From: Vibrio superstes
GTDB taxonomy: Bacteria; Pseudomonadota; Gammaproteobacteria; Enterobacterales; Vibrionaceae
Reading direction: 5' to 3'
Assembly: GCF_003569005.1 (NCBI RefSeq)
Contig: NZ_BCUR01000004.1
Coordinates: forward strand, 62,001 to 126,000
DNA length: 64,000 nt
Below the pieces are notes generated by a model. That model saw only the letters and a program-made list of their open reading frames with translations, did not search any database and was not told where the DNA came from. The position numbers were made by a program, and so were the translations under genes. Positions 42,241 through 51,319 of this stretch are shown here, in pieces (position 1 is the first letter of the stretch; every line of letters starts with the position of its first letter).

Positions 42241-43254
42241 ATGAGACAAAGGGTACTGTTTTTCGATCTCGCTCGATGCGTGGCGGCTATTGCCGTGATC
42301 GCGATACACGTGTTGGCTCCATATCGACATCAGTACGGCGTGATTTCATTTGATGAGTGGTTTACTGCAATCAGCATAAACAGTATCAGTCGTTGGGCCG
42401 TTCCCGTCTTTATTCTCATCTCTGGCGCTTTGATGTTGAGCGATCGTAGGCCTTTTGATTTCCAGTATTATGTGAAGCGGCGCCTCGGTAAGGTACTGGT
42501 TCCCTTCATTATTTGGTCTATTTTCTACGCCTATCTTTCTGGGTGGAGCGCCAGTGGTTTTGATGCCAATAACGCGCAGAAGGTATTGCTTGAGGGATTA
42601 GACCATGCGACTTATTACCATTTAGGCTTCTTTTACTACTTCATCCCTCTTTATTTTGTGATTCCTTTCTTACAGATATTTGTTCGTCGCTACGATGACA
42701 AGGCTTTGTATGCTCTGACGGGACTGTGGTTATTTACCACGGCGCTATTCCTATTCCGTATCGATGGAGTATGGAGTAGCCAAATGTGGCTCTATTCTGG
42801 TTTGTTGCCATTAGGCTATATCCTGTACCAAAAAATCCCATTGACCAAGACCAATGTGAGTCTCTTTGTACTGCTTGGTGTGGCGGCATTTGCTGCAACT
42901 ATCTATCAGGTGGTGCACCTAAGTATGGAGGCAGATAAGTATGCCTTTGGTCGCTGGTTATCTTATAAAACACTGAATACCGTGTTAGCTGCCAGCATGG
43001 TGTTTATGGTATGTCGTTATTTTGGCGAGGGGCTTTCAGCAGGAGCAAACAAAGTCGTCGGCTTTATCAGTACGCACAGTCTGGGCATCTACATTTTGCA
43101 CCCTATCTTCCTTTGGCCAATGAAAGAGTTTGGCTGGTACCAAGGGCATCCAGGATGGGTAATACCGCTTTGGATTGTGATAAGTGGCGGGGCGTCGCTA
43201 TTTGCGAGTTGGTTGGTCTCTCGTTCAAGCAAAACAGCTTGGTTATTGCCTTAA
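42241..43254 (+). CDS. Acyltransferase-3 family membrane protein (WecH/YiaH-like)
   Basis: The 337-residue polytopic membrane protein starts FFDLARCVAAIAVIAIHVLAPY, with the histidine expected in acyltransferase-3 proteins, then RWAVPVFILISGALML and KRRLGKVLVPFIIWSIFY. Such enzymes O-acetylate cell-surface sugars. The substrate cannot be told from the sequence and no surface-polysaccharide genes are nearby. AAGGAATAGG precedes the ATG. Confidence 0.88.
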   Translation: MRQRVLFFDLARCVAAIAVIAIHVLAPYRHQYGVISFDEWFTAISINSISRWAVPVFILISGALMLSDRRPFDFQYYVKRRLGKVLVPFIIWSIFYAYLSGWSASGFDANNAQKVLLEGLDHATYYHLGFFYYFIPLYFVIPFLQIFVRRYDDKALYALTGLWLFTTALFLFRIDGVWSSQMWLYSGLLPLGYILYQKIPLTKTNVSLFVLLGVAAFAATIYQVVHLSMEADKYAFGRWLSYKTLNTVLAASMVFMVCRYFGEGLSAGANKVVGFISTHSLGIYILHPIFLWPMKEFGWYQGHPGWVIPLWIVISGGASLFASWLVSRSSKTAWLLP

Positions 43255-43304
43255 GATAAAGATGAGCTTAACTCGATGTTTACTGTGTTGAGCTCGAATT
43301 GATG

Positions 43305-43634
43305 TTATCTCTTGATCGAAAAATGCATGAACTTATCACCCTGGTAGGTTAATTCGCCTTGGTGACCAGGCAGTAGTGCGTGGTAATAGTGGATGCCAAC
43401 TTGAAACTCACGCTTTGGACCAAAGCGTCCTTTTTGAACGTAGATCCAATATTCCTTATCTTCTTCACCAGGCTGCGCATCTGGTAAATCTACAGCTTGC
43501 TTATCAATGATGGTGACCTTGGCTTTTTGTTCGATAGCACCAATCCCTTGCACATGTTTACTGAACACATATTTGAATGCGACAGCGGCAGTGGCAACAA
43601 GAATTGCAACCAGAAAGAGCAGAGATGTTGGCAT
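43305..43634 (-). CDS. DUF2500 family protein (YhhM-like)
   Basis: The 109-residue protein has one N-terminal membrane segment (TSLLFLVAILVATAAVAFKYV) and a small beta-rich domain ending YHALLPGHQGELTYQGDKFMHF, the DUF2500 pattern. Function is unknown. I use the internal ATG, with AAGGAT upstream, because the 21-residue extension is unlike the family. It stands alone between convergent and divergent neighbours. Confidence 0.85.
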   Translation of the reverse strand: MPTSLLFLVAILVATAAVAFKYVFSKHVQGIGAIEQKAKVTIIDKQAVDLPDAQPGEEDKEYWIYVQKGRFGPKREFQVGIHYYHALLPGHQGELTYQGDKFMHFSIKR

Positions 43635-43886
43635 AGGGTCATCCTTGAGATCTATTGGTGGAAAAGTGTAGCCTTCAGTGACTTTATACATGCACAATTA
43701 ATGATATTGCGTGATCTAGATGCAAGAGATGTCGCAAAAATGGCGCTTGGATCACATAACATTGCTGAACCGGAATGGGCCATAAAGGTCTGATTTATAG
43801 GGAGACGAGTGGTTTAATCCTGCTAAACTTGATTTAGGTTCAATAATTAACCGACTTGCTCGATTTTAATGACAAAATAGTAAAAA

Positions 43887-44318
43887 ATGGCTAAGAGAAG
43901 ATTCATGGACGGAGTCTTCTACATAAGCAGACGTTTGGACGGGAGTATGGATATGTCCGATATTGATCAAGTGGTAACACGCACAAGGCGTATAGAAGGG
44001 CTTTTACGGACGCGCTTTCACGCGAGCGGCCGAGGCCTACATCAACTCATCACAGACAGTGAAGAGCGCTTGCCTCATGATGTTATTGCGAAACTGCGCT
44101 ATGTCGCCACTATCCGCAATAAGATGCTTCATGAAGACGGCTTTAAATTAGAAGATCGTAAACAATTTCTTCAGGCATGTAATGAATGTGAGAAAGAGCT
44201 GACTCCACGTAGTGGGCGCTTTATTTGGGGCGTTGCTATTGCATTGATGACCCTTATTACATTAGCAGCTGCTTTATTCTATTACGCGAACTGGGCGGAA
44301 TTTAGCGTACATCTATAA
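43887..44318 (+). CDS. DUF4145-like protein with C-terminal membrane anchor
   Basis: The 143-residue protein has a helical domain (VVTRTRRIEGLLRTRFHASGRGLHQLI, later LRYVATIRNKMLHEDGF) like DUF4145 or HEPN-type small domains, with R-x4-H near IRNKMLHE. A single membrane segment follows near residues 112-133 (GVAIALMTLITLAAALFYYA). Function is unknown. Start is uncertain: the seventh residue, also ATG, has a better upstream AGAAG. Confidence 0.65.
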   Translation: MAKRRFMDGVFYISRRLDGSMDMSDIDQVVTRTRRIEGLLRTRFHASGRGLHQLITDSEERLPHDVIAKLRYVATIRNKMLHEDGFKLEDRKQFLQACNECEKELTPRSGRFIWGVAIALMTLITLAAALFYYANWAEFSVHL

Positions 44319-44400
44319 ATGACAGGATGTACTTTGACTTGTAACAATGTCTTTCTTTTCTCACTCGGTAAAGTCTGATTTTAAAATTTAGGAGTTCAGT

Positions 44401-44634
44401 ATGTCCGTACATGCACATAAAATATTAAATCAGCTTCGAGAACAACCAATGTCGAAAGCAGAATTGCGCCAGTGGGTTGCATCTGAATTTGGTGAGCAGA
44501 CTCAATTTCGTACTTGCAGCAAAGAAGGCTTCGATTTTGATTCTATTTTAGATTTTTTTGTATCTAGAGAGAAAATTCTTCTAGATAACGATAAATTCAG
44601 AGTGAACGAGCCGAATATCTGCTCTCATAACTGA
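44401..44634 (+). CDS. YecH family metal-binding protein
   Basis: The 77-residue protein starts MSVHAHKILNQLREQPMSK and has FGEQTQFRTCSKEGFDFDSILDFF and a C-terminal NEPNICSH. Conserved His and Cys residues suggest a metal site, as named for the DUF2492/YecH family; function is unknown. AGGAG precedes the ATG. A terminator follows. Confidence 0.85.
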   Translation: MSVHAHKILNQLREQPMSKAELRQWVASEFGEQTQFRTCSKEGFDFDSILDFFVSREKILLDNDKFRVNEPNICSHN

Positions 44635-44662
44635 TTTAAGTGAAGTATTTTACGACTTTTTT

Positions 44663-44688
44663 AAGGCTCCTGTGACGGAGCCTTTTTT
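44663..44688 (+). terminator. Terminator after the yecH-like gene
   Basis: AAGGCTCC-TGTGAC-GGAGCCTT is followed by a T run. Confidence 0.9.
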
Positions 44689-45228
44689 GTTCATAATTCT
44701 GTAACATCTAAAGTGGCGTCAACTTTACTATCGTGCTGCTTATGTGCGCTCAATTGGTGTTTAATGTGCTTTTTGTGTGATTTTAGTGGTGTTTATGGTT
44801 GTGTGACGGTGCTTTGTTGCGCTTTTATGCTTAATCGTTTTTTGACTTATCTAAGCATAAAAATGCGTGCATTTCATTGTTAAACCCCTCTTTTGTATGG
44901 CCTTATATTTACAATCCCTTTGCTGATAAGGTGTAAGCGTTGCTTTTATCAATCCCCCCTGTCTCTGCGTGACTTTTTATTCACTAAGATCGGTTGCTCA
45001 TGCATCGGTTCATCTTTTATTCAGCTATAAAGCCAACTTTTATCCTTTAAATGTTGCTTTTGTGTGTCTTTTTTGCCAAATTGTGCATCGAACACAATAT
45101 TTATCGTTGTGTTTTGGACGAAGACGCCGATAAAAGGCGCAGACTGGATATCAAATCAGTCACGTTCATTTCGAATGGATTCAATTTGCAGACAAGGCAG
45201 AAAACTGTCCAGCAGTAGAGGTCTGGTA
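44689..45228 (+). promoter_or_regulatory. T-rich noncoding region upstream of the peptide ABC operon
   Basis: These 540 bases hold no convincing gene. The plus strand is unusually rich in T and in TTTT runs, with few stable hairpins apart from a weak TGATAA/TTATCA pairing. The promoter of the ABC operon must lie here, but I cannot assign one hexamer pair with confidence. A long 5' leader or a small RNA is possible. Confidence 0.4.
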
Positions 45229-46956
45229 ATGTCGTTATTAGAAGTAAAAAATCTTCGCATTGAGTACCCGTCAAGACACGGTGTTCACGCAGCAGTAAAA
45301 TCTCTTTCTTTCAATATTGAGCGTGGCGAAATCGTCGGCGTTGTTGGTGAGTCTGGCGCGGGTAAATCCACAGTCGGTAATGCCGTTATTGATCTTTTAA
45401 GCCCTCCAGGTGTGATTGCTGGTGGCGAAGTTTTCCTTGATGGAGAAAAAGTCTCTGGTTTATCTCCAGAGCAAATGCGTCAGGTGCGCGGTTCAAAGAT
45501 TGGGTTTATCTTTCAGGACCCAATGACGTCATTGAACCCCTTGTTTACCGTTGAGCAGCAGCTTAAAGAAACCATTCATGCCAATATGAAGGTTTCTGAT
45601 GAAGAGGCATATAAACGCTCTTTGGACCTGATGAACAAAGTGGGTATTCCACAGCCTGAAAACCGTTTGAAACAGTATCCGCATCAGTTCTCTGGTGGTA
45701 TGCGCCAGCGTGTTGTTATTGCAATAGCGCTTGCGGGTGAGCCGGATCTTATCATTGCGGATGAGCCAACCACGGCGTTGGACGTATCAATTCAAGACCA
45801 AATCCTAACCCTGATTCGTGACCTATGTATTCAGCAAAATGTGGGCTGTATGCTAGTAACTCACGATATGGGGGTTGTATCAAACGTCACTGATCGCGTA
45901 GCAGTAATGTATCGCGGTGACCTGGTTGAATTCGGACCAACAAGCAAAGTATTGGGCGCGCCTGACCATCCATATACGCGCAGTCTAATCTCTGCTGTAC
46001 CTCGTTCTGATGTGAAGCTAGATCGATTCCCATTGGTTAGTTACATCGAAGAAGCTGCAGAGCATCAGCCTTTGGATGTGAAGAATCACTGGTTGGGCCA
46101 AAGTCAAGACGAGCGTGAATACACAGGTCCATTGCTGAATGTCGAGAACGTAGACCTACGCTTCATTACCAAAGACTCTTTATTTGAAAGCCGCAGAGAA
46201 TACGTGCAGGCATCAAATAATGTCAGCTTTGAAGTATTTGAAGGGGAAACCTTTGGTTTGGTCGGTGAGTCTGGTTCAGGTAAATCCACCATAGCGCGTG
46301 TTATTGCCGGTCTATATGCACCAGATGCAGGTAAGGTTACCTTTGAAGGTATCGACCTTACTGGCCTGAAGAGCGAAAAAGAGCGCCGCCCAATGCGTCG
46401 TCAGATGCAGATGGTGTTCCAAAACCCTTATACATCAATGAATCCGCGTATGAAGATCTTTGACATCATCGCAGAGCCTATTCGCTTCCATAAACTGACA
46501 GCAAACGAGAATGAAACTCGTCAGATCGTTCACGATCTGCTGGACCATGTAGGTCTAGGTCGCATGGCGGCAGTGAAATACCCACACGAATTCTCAGGTG
46601 GTCAGCGTCAGCGTATTTCAATTGCGCGCGCTTTGGCGACACGCCCTCGTTTATTAATTTGTGATGAGCCAACATCAGCACTGGACGTTTCAGTGCAGGC
46701 TCAGATTCTGAACCTTCTGAAAGACCTTCAGGATGAGTTGAATCTCACCATGCTATTTATCAGTCACGATTTGCCGGTTATTCGTCAGATGTGTGACCGT
46801 ATTGGCGTGATGCAAAAAGGTACTCTGTTAGAGGTTGCACCGACTGAACAGCTGTTCAAGTCTCCTCAACACGAGTACAGCCAACATTTAATTTCATTGA
46901 TGCCAGAGTTCAAGGGCTTGCGCGAAGGCATTGCTGAAGAGAAAGAATTAGCTTAG
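45229..46956 (+). CDS. Peptide-type ABC importer, fused double ATP-binding protein
   Basis: The 575-residue protein contains two DppD/DppF-like ATPases in one chain. Walker A motifs are GESGAGKST and GESGSGKST, signature motifs FSGGMRQR and FSGGQRQR, and Walker B LIIADEP and LLICDEP, about 320 residues apart. It powers the importer whose binding protein and permeases follow. I use the ATG giving [15 protein letters not shown]; the frame is open 55 codons upstream, but that part is unlike any ATPase. The transported peptide or compound is unknown. Confidence 0.93.
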   Translation: MSLLEVKNLRIEYPSRHGVHAAVKSLSFNIERGEIVGVVGESGAGKSTVGNAVIDLLSPPGVIAGGEVFLDGEKVSGLSPEQMRQVRGSKIGFIFQDPMTSLNPLFTVEQQLKETIHANMKVSDEEAYKRSLDLMNKVGIPQPENRLKQYPHQFSGGMRQRVVIAIALAGEPDLIIADEPTTALDVSIQDQILTLIRDLCIQQNVGCMLVTHDMGVVSNVTDRVAVMYRGDLVEFGPTSKVLGAPDHPYTRSLISAVPRSDVKLDRFPLVSYIEEAAEHQPLDVKNHWLGQSQDEREYTGPLLNVENVDLRFITKDSLFESRREYVQASNNVSFEVFEGETFGLVGESGSGKSTIARVIAGLYAPDAGKVTFEGIDLTGLKSEKERRPMRRQMQMVFQNPYTSMNPRMKIFDIIAEPIRFHKLTANENETRQIVHDLLDHVGLGRMAAVKYPHEFSGGQRQRISIARALATRPRLLICDEPTSALDVSVQAQILNLLKDLQDELNLTMLFISHDLPVIRQMCDRIGVMQKGTLLEVAPTEQLFKSPQHEYSQHLISLMPEFKGLREGIAEEKELA

Positions 46957-47035
46957 GAAACTAAGCAATAAGCTCACTGAGCAAAATACACTGCAAACAC
47001 AATAGGGATTCCATCCCGCATGAAGGAGATATGCA

Positions 47036-48589
47036 ATGAAAACCATTAAGACCAAATTGGCTGTAGCACTTGCAGCCGCTGGCCTTGCTTTTGGCGCTGC
47101 CGCTGCCGACATCAAAGTTGCTTACGATGCTGACCCAGTATCTCTAGATCCACAAGAGCAACTATCTGGTGGTACGCTTCAACTTTCTCACATGATATTT
47201 GACCCATTGGTACGTTATAAGCAGGATCTGTCGTTTGAACCTCGCTTGGCAACGAAGTGGGAGCGCGTAAATGATACAACAATGCGTTTTACTCTGCGTG
47301 AAGGCGTTAAATTCCACTCAGGCAACACACTGACTGCTGATGATGTAGTGTGGACTTTCGACCGCTTGAAAAACTCTCCAGATTTTAAAGCAATCTTCGC
47401 ACCGTTTGAGAAGGTTGTTAAAGTTGATGAAAACACGTTTGACCTTGTATCCAAAGGCGCTTTCCCGCTAGTTCTACAAACAGCGACCTACATTTTCCCA
47501 ATGGATAGCAAGTTCTACTCAGGTAAAACTGAAGACGGTAAAGACAAGTCTGAGATCGTGAAGCACGGTAACTCTTTTGCTTCTACTAATGTTTCAGGTA
47601 CAGGTCCATTCATCGTTACAGCTCGTGAGCAAGGCGTGAAGGTAGACTTCAAACGCTTTGACGGCTACTGGGATACAGAGTCAAAAGGTAACGTTGAAAA
47701 TCTAACGCTAGTGCCAATCAAAGAAGACGCAACTCGTGTTGCTGCTCTGCTTTCTGGCGGCGTAGACATGATTGCTCCAGTTTCTCCAAACGACCATCAG
47801 CGCGTTGAATCAGCAAAAGATATTGACCTAGTGACTCTACCAGGTACACGCCTAATTTCGTTCCAAATGAACCAAGAGAGTAACCCTGCGCTTAAAGACG
47901 TTCGTGTTCGTCAAGCTATCGTATACGCAATCAACAATGATGGTATTGCGAAGAAGATCATGAAAGGCTTTGCAACGACAGCTGGCCAGCAAGGTCCTGA
48001 AGGTTACGCGGGTTATGACGCAGACCTTAAGCCTCGCTACGATCTGAAGAAAGCGAAAGAGCTAATGAAAGAAGCGGGCTACGAAGATGGCTTCTCTCTC
48101 ACTATGATCGCACCAAACAACCGTTACGTGAACGATGCGAAAATCGCTCAAGCAGCAGCTGCAATGCTAGCTAAAATCGACATTCGTGTTGATCTGAAGA
48201 CTATGCCTAAAGCGCAATACTGGCCTGAGTTTGATAAGTGTGCAGCAGATATGCTAATGATTGGCTGGCACGCAGATACTGAAGATTCAGCGAACTTCTC
48301 TGAATTCCTAACTATGACTCGTAACGAAGAGACAGGTAAAGGTCAGTACAACTGCGGTCACTACTCGAACCCTGAAATGGACAAGCTAGTTGAAGCGGCT
48401 AACGTAGAAACTGACCCAGCGAAGCGTGCACAAATGCTACAACAAGTAGAGAAGACTCTTTACGATGACGCTGCATATGTTCCTCTACACTGGCAGAACC
48501 TAGCGTGGGGCGCAAAGTCTAACGTTGAGATTAAACCAATCGTAAACGCAATGAACTTCCCTTACTTTGGCGATCTAGTTGTTAAGTAA
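47036..48589 (+). CDS. Family 5 periplasmic substrate-binding protein
   Basis: The 517-residue protein has a Sec signal peptide (MKTIKTKLAVALAAAGLAFG, cleavage near AAA-AD) and the SBP family 5 fold, with FDPLVRY, LREGVKFHSGNTLTADDVVWTF and YNCGHYSNPEMDKLV. It captures peptides or related compounds in the periplasm for the neighbouring permeases. AAGGAG precedes the ATG. A hairpin follows before the permease genes, a usual means of making more binding protein. Confidence 0.94.
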   Translation: MKTIKTKLAVALAAAGLAFGAAAADIKVAYDADPVSLDPQEQLSGGTLQLSHMIFDPLVRYKQDLSFEPRLATKWERVNDTTMRFTLREGVKFHSGNTLTADDVVWTFDRLKNSPDFKAIFAPFEKVVKVDENTFDLVSKGAFPLVLQTATYIFPMDSKFYSGKTEDGKDKSEIVKHGNSFASTNVSGTGPFIVTAREQGVKVDFKRFDGYWDTESKGNVENLTLVPIKEDATRVAALLSGGVDMIAPVSPNDHQRVESAKDIDLVTLPGTRLISFQMNQESNPALKDVRVRQAIVYAINNDGIAKKIMKGFATTAGQQGPEGYAGYDADLKPRYDLKKAKELMKEAGYEDGFSLTMIAPNNRYVNDAKIAQAAAAMLAKIDIRVDLKTMPKAQYWPEFDKCAADMLMIGWHADTEDSANFSEFLTMTRNEETGKGQYNCGHYSNPEMDKLVEAANVETDPAKRAQMLQQVEKTLYDDAAYVPLHWQNLAWGAKSNVEIKPIVNAMNFPYFGDLVVK

Positions 48590-48687
48590 CAAGTAGCAAT
48601 ACGAATAAAGGCACCCATTAGAAATAATCGGTGTGCCTCTGTTGCCTACGAGCAACGCTTTTAAAAGCGCAGTAATGCGGTTTTCGG

Positions 48688-48727
48688 TGCCTGGCCTTGT
48701 TTCAGTCGGGTCAGGTACCATTTTTAA
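48688..48727 (+). terminator. Attenuator-like hairpin between binding protein and permease
   Basis: GGTGCCTG and CAGGTACC pair with one G-T, followed by A and five T. It lies in the 177-base gap and probably lowers permease expression relative to the binding protein. Confidence 0.65.
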
Positions 48728-48766
48728 GGCTGAAAAATTGATAGATTGGAAAAAAGGGGCAAAGGA

Positions 48767-49744
48767 ATGTTTTCGTTTCTAGTCAAGCGCCTATATCAGG
48801 CACTGGTAGTGATGTTTGTGATCAGTTTGGTGGCGTTTGCTATCCAAGATAATCTTGGTGATCCCTTACGTGAATTAGTTGGTCAGTCGGTATCTGAATC
48901 GGAGCGTCAAGCACTGCGTGATGACCTTGGTCTGAACGACCCGTTTGTCACTAAATATACCCGTTTTATCACTGCAGCAGTGCAGGGTGATTTAGGTACT
49001 TCATATTTCTTTAAGCGTCCAGCTGTGGACGTTATCTTGGACAAGCTGGTTGCGACTCTAGAGCTCGTATTCGGTGCCACACTCATTATTGTTGTGCTGT
49101 CGATTCCGCTTGGCGTTTATTCCGCTATAAATCCTAAAAGTTTCTTTACCAAGGTCGTCATGGCGATGAGCTCGGTGGGTATTTCTATACCCGTATTCCT
49201 AACAGCAATCATGCTGATGTACATCTTCTCCATAACCTTAGGGTGGTTGCCTTCCTACGGTCGAGGCGAAACAGCGAACGTACTTGGGTGGCAGTCTGGC
49301 TTCTTCACTGTAGATGGCATTAAACACTTAATATTGCCGTGTGTTTCACTGGCTTCTATTATGCTTCCACTATTCATTCGTCTAGTGCGCTCTGAAATGC
49401 TTGAAGTGCTTAGCTCGGAATACATCAAATTTGGTAAGGCAAAAGGCCTACCATTGAAGAAAATTCATTATCAACATGCGCTTAAAAATACCCTTTTACC
49501 GGTATTAACGGTAGGTGGCGTACAGATTGGTACTATGGTGGCATACACCATTCTTACCGAGACTGTATTCCAATGGCCAGGCACAGGGTTCTTGTTCCTT
49601 GAGGCGATCAACCGTGTAGATACACCGTTAATCACAGCTTACGTAATCTTCGTAGGTCTGATTTTCGTGGTAACCAACACCATCGTTGACTTGCTATACG
49701 GCCTAATCAACCCAACCGTGAACATTACTGGTAAAGGAGCATAA
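48767..49744 (+). CDS. Peptide ABC importer permease 1 (DppB-like)
   Basis: The 325-residue inner-membrane protein starts MFSFLVKRLYQALVVMFVIS and has six or so membrane segments. The ATPase-contacting loop is near SSEYIKFGKAKGLPLKKI. It pairs with the next gene as the channel. I use the ATG after GGGGCAAAGGA; seven extra upstream residues are unlikely. The gap to the next gene is 2 bases. Confidence 0.92.
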   Translation: MFSFLVKRLYQALVVMFVISLVAFAIQDNLGDPLRELVGQSVSESERQALRDDLGLNDPFVTKYTRFITAAVQGDLGTSYFFKRPAVDVILDKLVATLELVFGATLIIVVLSIPLGVYSAINPKSFFTKVVMAMSSVGISIPVFLTAIMLMYIFSITLGWLPSYGRGETANVLGWQSGFFTVDGIKHLILPCVSLASIMLPLFIRLVRSEMLEVLSSEYIKFGKAKGLPLKKIHYQHALKNTLLPVLTVGGVQIGTMVAYTILTETVFQWPGTGFLFLEAINRVDTPLITAYVIFVGLIFVVTNTIVDLLYGLINPTVNITGKGA

Positions 49745-49746
49745 TC

Positions 49747-50685
49747 ATGGAACAGACAACACAAGCTCCAGGCCGCTGGGAGCGTTTTAAAAACTCGGAT
49801 ATCGTTTACTATTTCTTGCGTGACAAAGTCGCTATGTTCAGTGCTTTCGTCTTCGCTTGCTTCTTAGTATCAGCACTAGCAGCACCGATTATTGCTCCGT
49901 CAGACCCTTATGACTTGATGTCTATCGATATCATGGATTCAGAACTTCCTCCTTCATGGATGGAGGGCGGTGAGTCCAACTTTGTATTGGGTACTGATGA
50001 GCAAGGTCGTGATATTTTCTCAACTATCTTGTATGGCTCAAGGCTGTCACTGACTATCGGTTTCCTAGCAGTAGGCCTACAGCTGATTCTGGGTATCGTT
50101 ATCGGTCTATCAGCAGGTTACTTCGGCGGCCGTATTGATAGCTTCCTGATGCGCTTTGCCGATATTCAGCTTTCGTTCTCAACCATGATGGTCGCGATTA
50201 TTGTTTCTGCCATCTTTAAGGCGAGCTTTGGCAGTGCCTTCTACAGCGAATATGCAGTAGTGATGCTGGTCGTGATCATTGGTGTGGCTGAATGGCCACA
50301 GTATGCGCGTACCATTCGTGCTTCGGTACTGGCAGAGAAGAAGAAAGAATACGTAGAAGCGGCGCGCGTGATGGGCTTTAAAGCGCCACGCATTATGTTC
50401 CGTCATATTCTTCCTAACTGTCTATCACCAATCTTGGTTATCTCAACGGTACAGATTGCGAATGCAATCATGTCGGAGGCGGCACTGTCGTTCCTTGGCC
50501 TAGGTCTTCCGGTTGACCAACCCTCTCTGGGCGCATTGATCAGTACTGGCTTTAACTACATCTTCTCTGGTGCATGGTGGATTACAGCCTTCCCAGGTAT
50601 CGTTCTAGTAACCTTGGTATTGGTTATCAACCTGTTGGGTGACTGGTTACGTGATGTATTTAACCCGAAACTGTATAAGGGTTAA
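49747..50685 (+). CDS. Peptide ABC importer permease 2 (DppC-like)
   Basis: The 312-residue inner-membrane protein has an N-terminal cytoplasmic stretch, then a segment FSAFVFACFLVSALAAPIIAPSDPY typical of DppC/OppC proteins. FVLGTDEQGRDIFSTILYGSRLSL and the EAA-like loop KEYVEAARVMGFKAPRIMFRH follow, quoted here in parts. It completes the importer. A strong terminator follows. Confidence 0.93.
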   Translation: MEQTTQAPGRWERFKNSDIVYYFLRDKVAMFSAFVFACFLVSALAAPIIAPSDPYDLMSIDIMDSELPPSWMEGGESNFVLGTDEQGRDIFSTILYGSRLSLTIGFLAVGLQLILGIVIGLSAGYFGGRIDSFLMRFADIQLSFSTMMVAIIVSAIFKASFGSAFYSEYAVVMLVVIIGVAEWPQYARTIRASVLAEKKKEYVEAARVMGFKAPRIMFRHILPNCLSPILVISTVQIANAIMSEAALSFLGLGLPVDQPSLGALISTGFNYIFSGAWWITAFPGIVLVTLVLVINLLGDWLRDVFNPKLYKG

Positions 50686-50708
50686 TTAACCCCTTTCGAT
50701 AAAAACCC

Positions 50709-50742
50709 AAACGCCTGATGAGAATTCGTCAGGCGTTTTTTA
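50709..50742 (+). terminator. Terminator of the peptide ABC operon
   Basis: AAACGCCTGA and TCAGGCGTTT form a 10 bp stem with a T run after it. Confidence 0.92.
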
Positions 50743-50857
50743 TTGCGGTAGAACAATGCAATACGCAACAGCTTGCTAATTATTGGCGAATAACCCTACT
50801 CTCAACTAGTCTTTCGGAAGTGATTGTTTTTAAACTAATTAGAGGGTTATAAGCAAA

Positions 50858-51271
50858 ATGACGCGAATAAAGTTACCCCTAGTGTGTTCAGTGTTTATTT
50901 GGCTAGTTGCGTCTGCGAATGTCCAGGCTGGCAATTATTTGTGCTCCGCTACTCAAGAGTCTTTTGATAAGCCAGCATTGCTAGGAGAGGAGTGCCCAAT
51001 AGGTGTGTCGTTGTGGGGAAAAACCAAGCCACAATACAACAAGTCGACCTTTTGGATACAGTGTGGCTTTTTTCCTGAAGAGCTTACCCTAGATCAGGTG
51101 AATCAGATTTACCCTAACGTTTCTGCCTCTATCTGGAATAAAGCTGAATCAAAGGGGCGACGCTGCTTAATTGGGCCTTATGATGATTTCGAACAAGTGA
51201 ATCTTGAAGTCACACAACTTAGAACCATCGAAGGGTTTGAAAAGTCCTTTATCCGTGAAGTCGAAAAATAA
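50858..51271 (+). CDS. Secreted SPOR-like domain protein
   Basis: The 137-residue protein has a signal peptide (LPLVCSVFIWLVASANVQAG) and a mature part with four cysteines (LCSA, EECP, IQCGFF, RRCLIG). The stretch FWIQCGFFPEEL and later KAESKGRRCLIGPYDDFEQ fits the SPOR fold, a peptidoglycan-binding domain. It lacks other domains. Function is unknown, but a periplasmic, wall-associated role is likely. It converges with gor at a bidirectional terminator. Confidence 0.7.
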   Translation: MTRIKLPLVCSVFIWLVASANVQAGNYLCSATQESFDKPALLGEECPIGVSLWGKTKPQYNKSTFWIQCGFFPEELTLDQVNQIYPNVSASIWNKAESKGRRCLIGPYDDFEQVNLEVTQLRTIEGFEKSFIREVEK

Positions 51272-51299
51272 AAAAAGGATGGCCCAAGCCATCCTTTTT
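51272..51299. terminator. Bidirectional terminator between SPOR-like gene and gor
   Basis: AAAAAGGATGGC-CCAA-GCCATCCTTTTT is a perfect 12 bp hairpin with A/T tails on both sides, between convergent genes. Confidence 0.93.
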
Positions 51300-51319
51300 A
51301 ATATTGCCGCAGTTGGCAA

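Noticed and set aside
45064..45228. Upstream extension of the ABC ATPase
   Set aside because: The added 55 residues are unlike any ATPase, and the ATG at 45229 gives a normal N-terminus.
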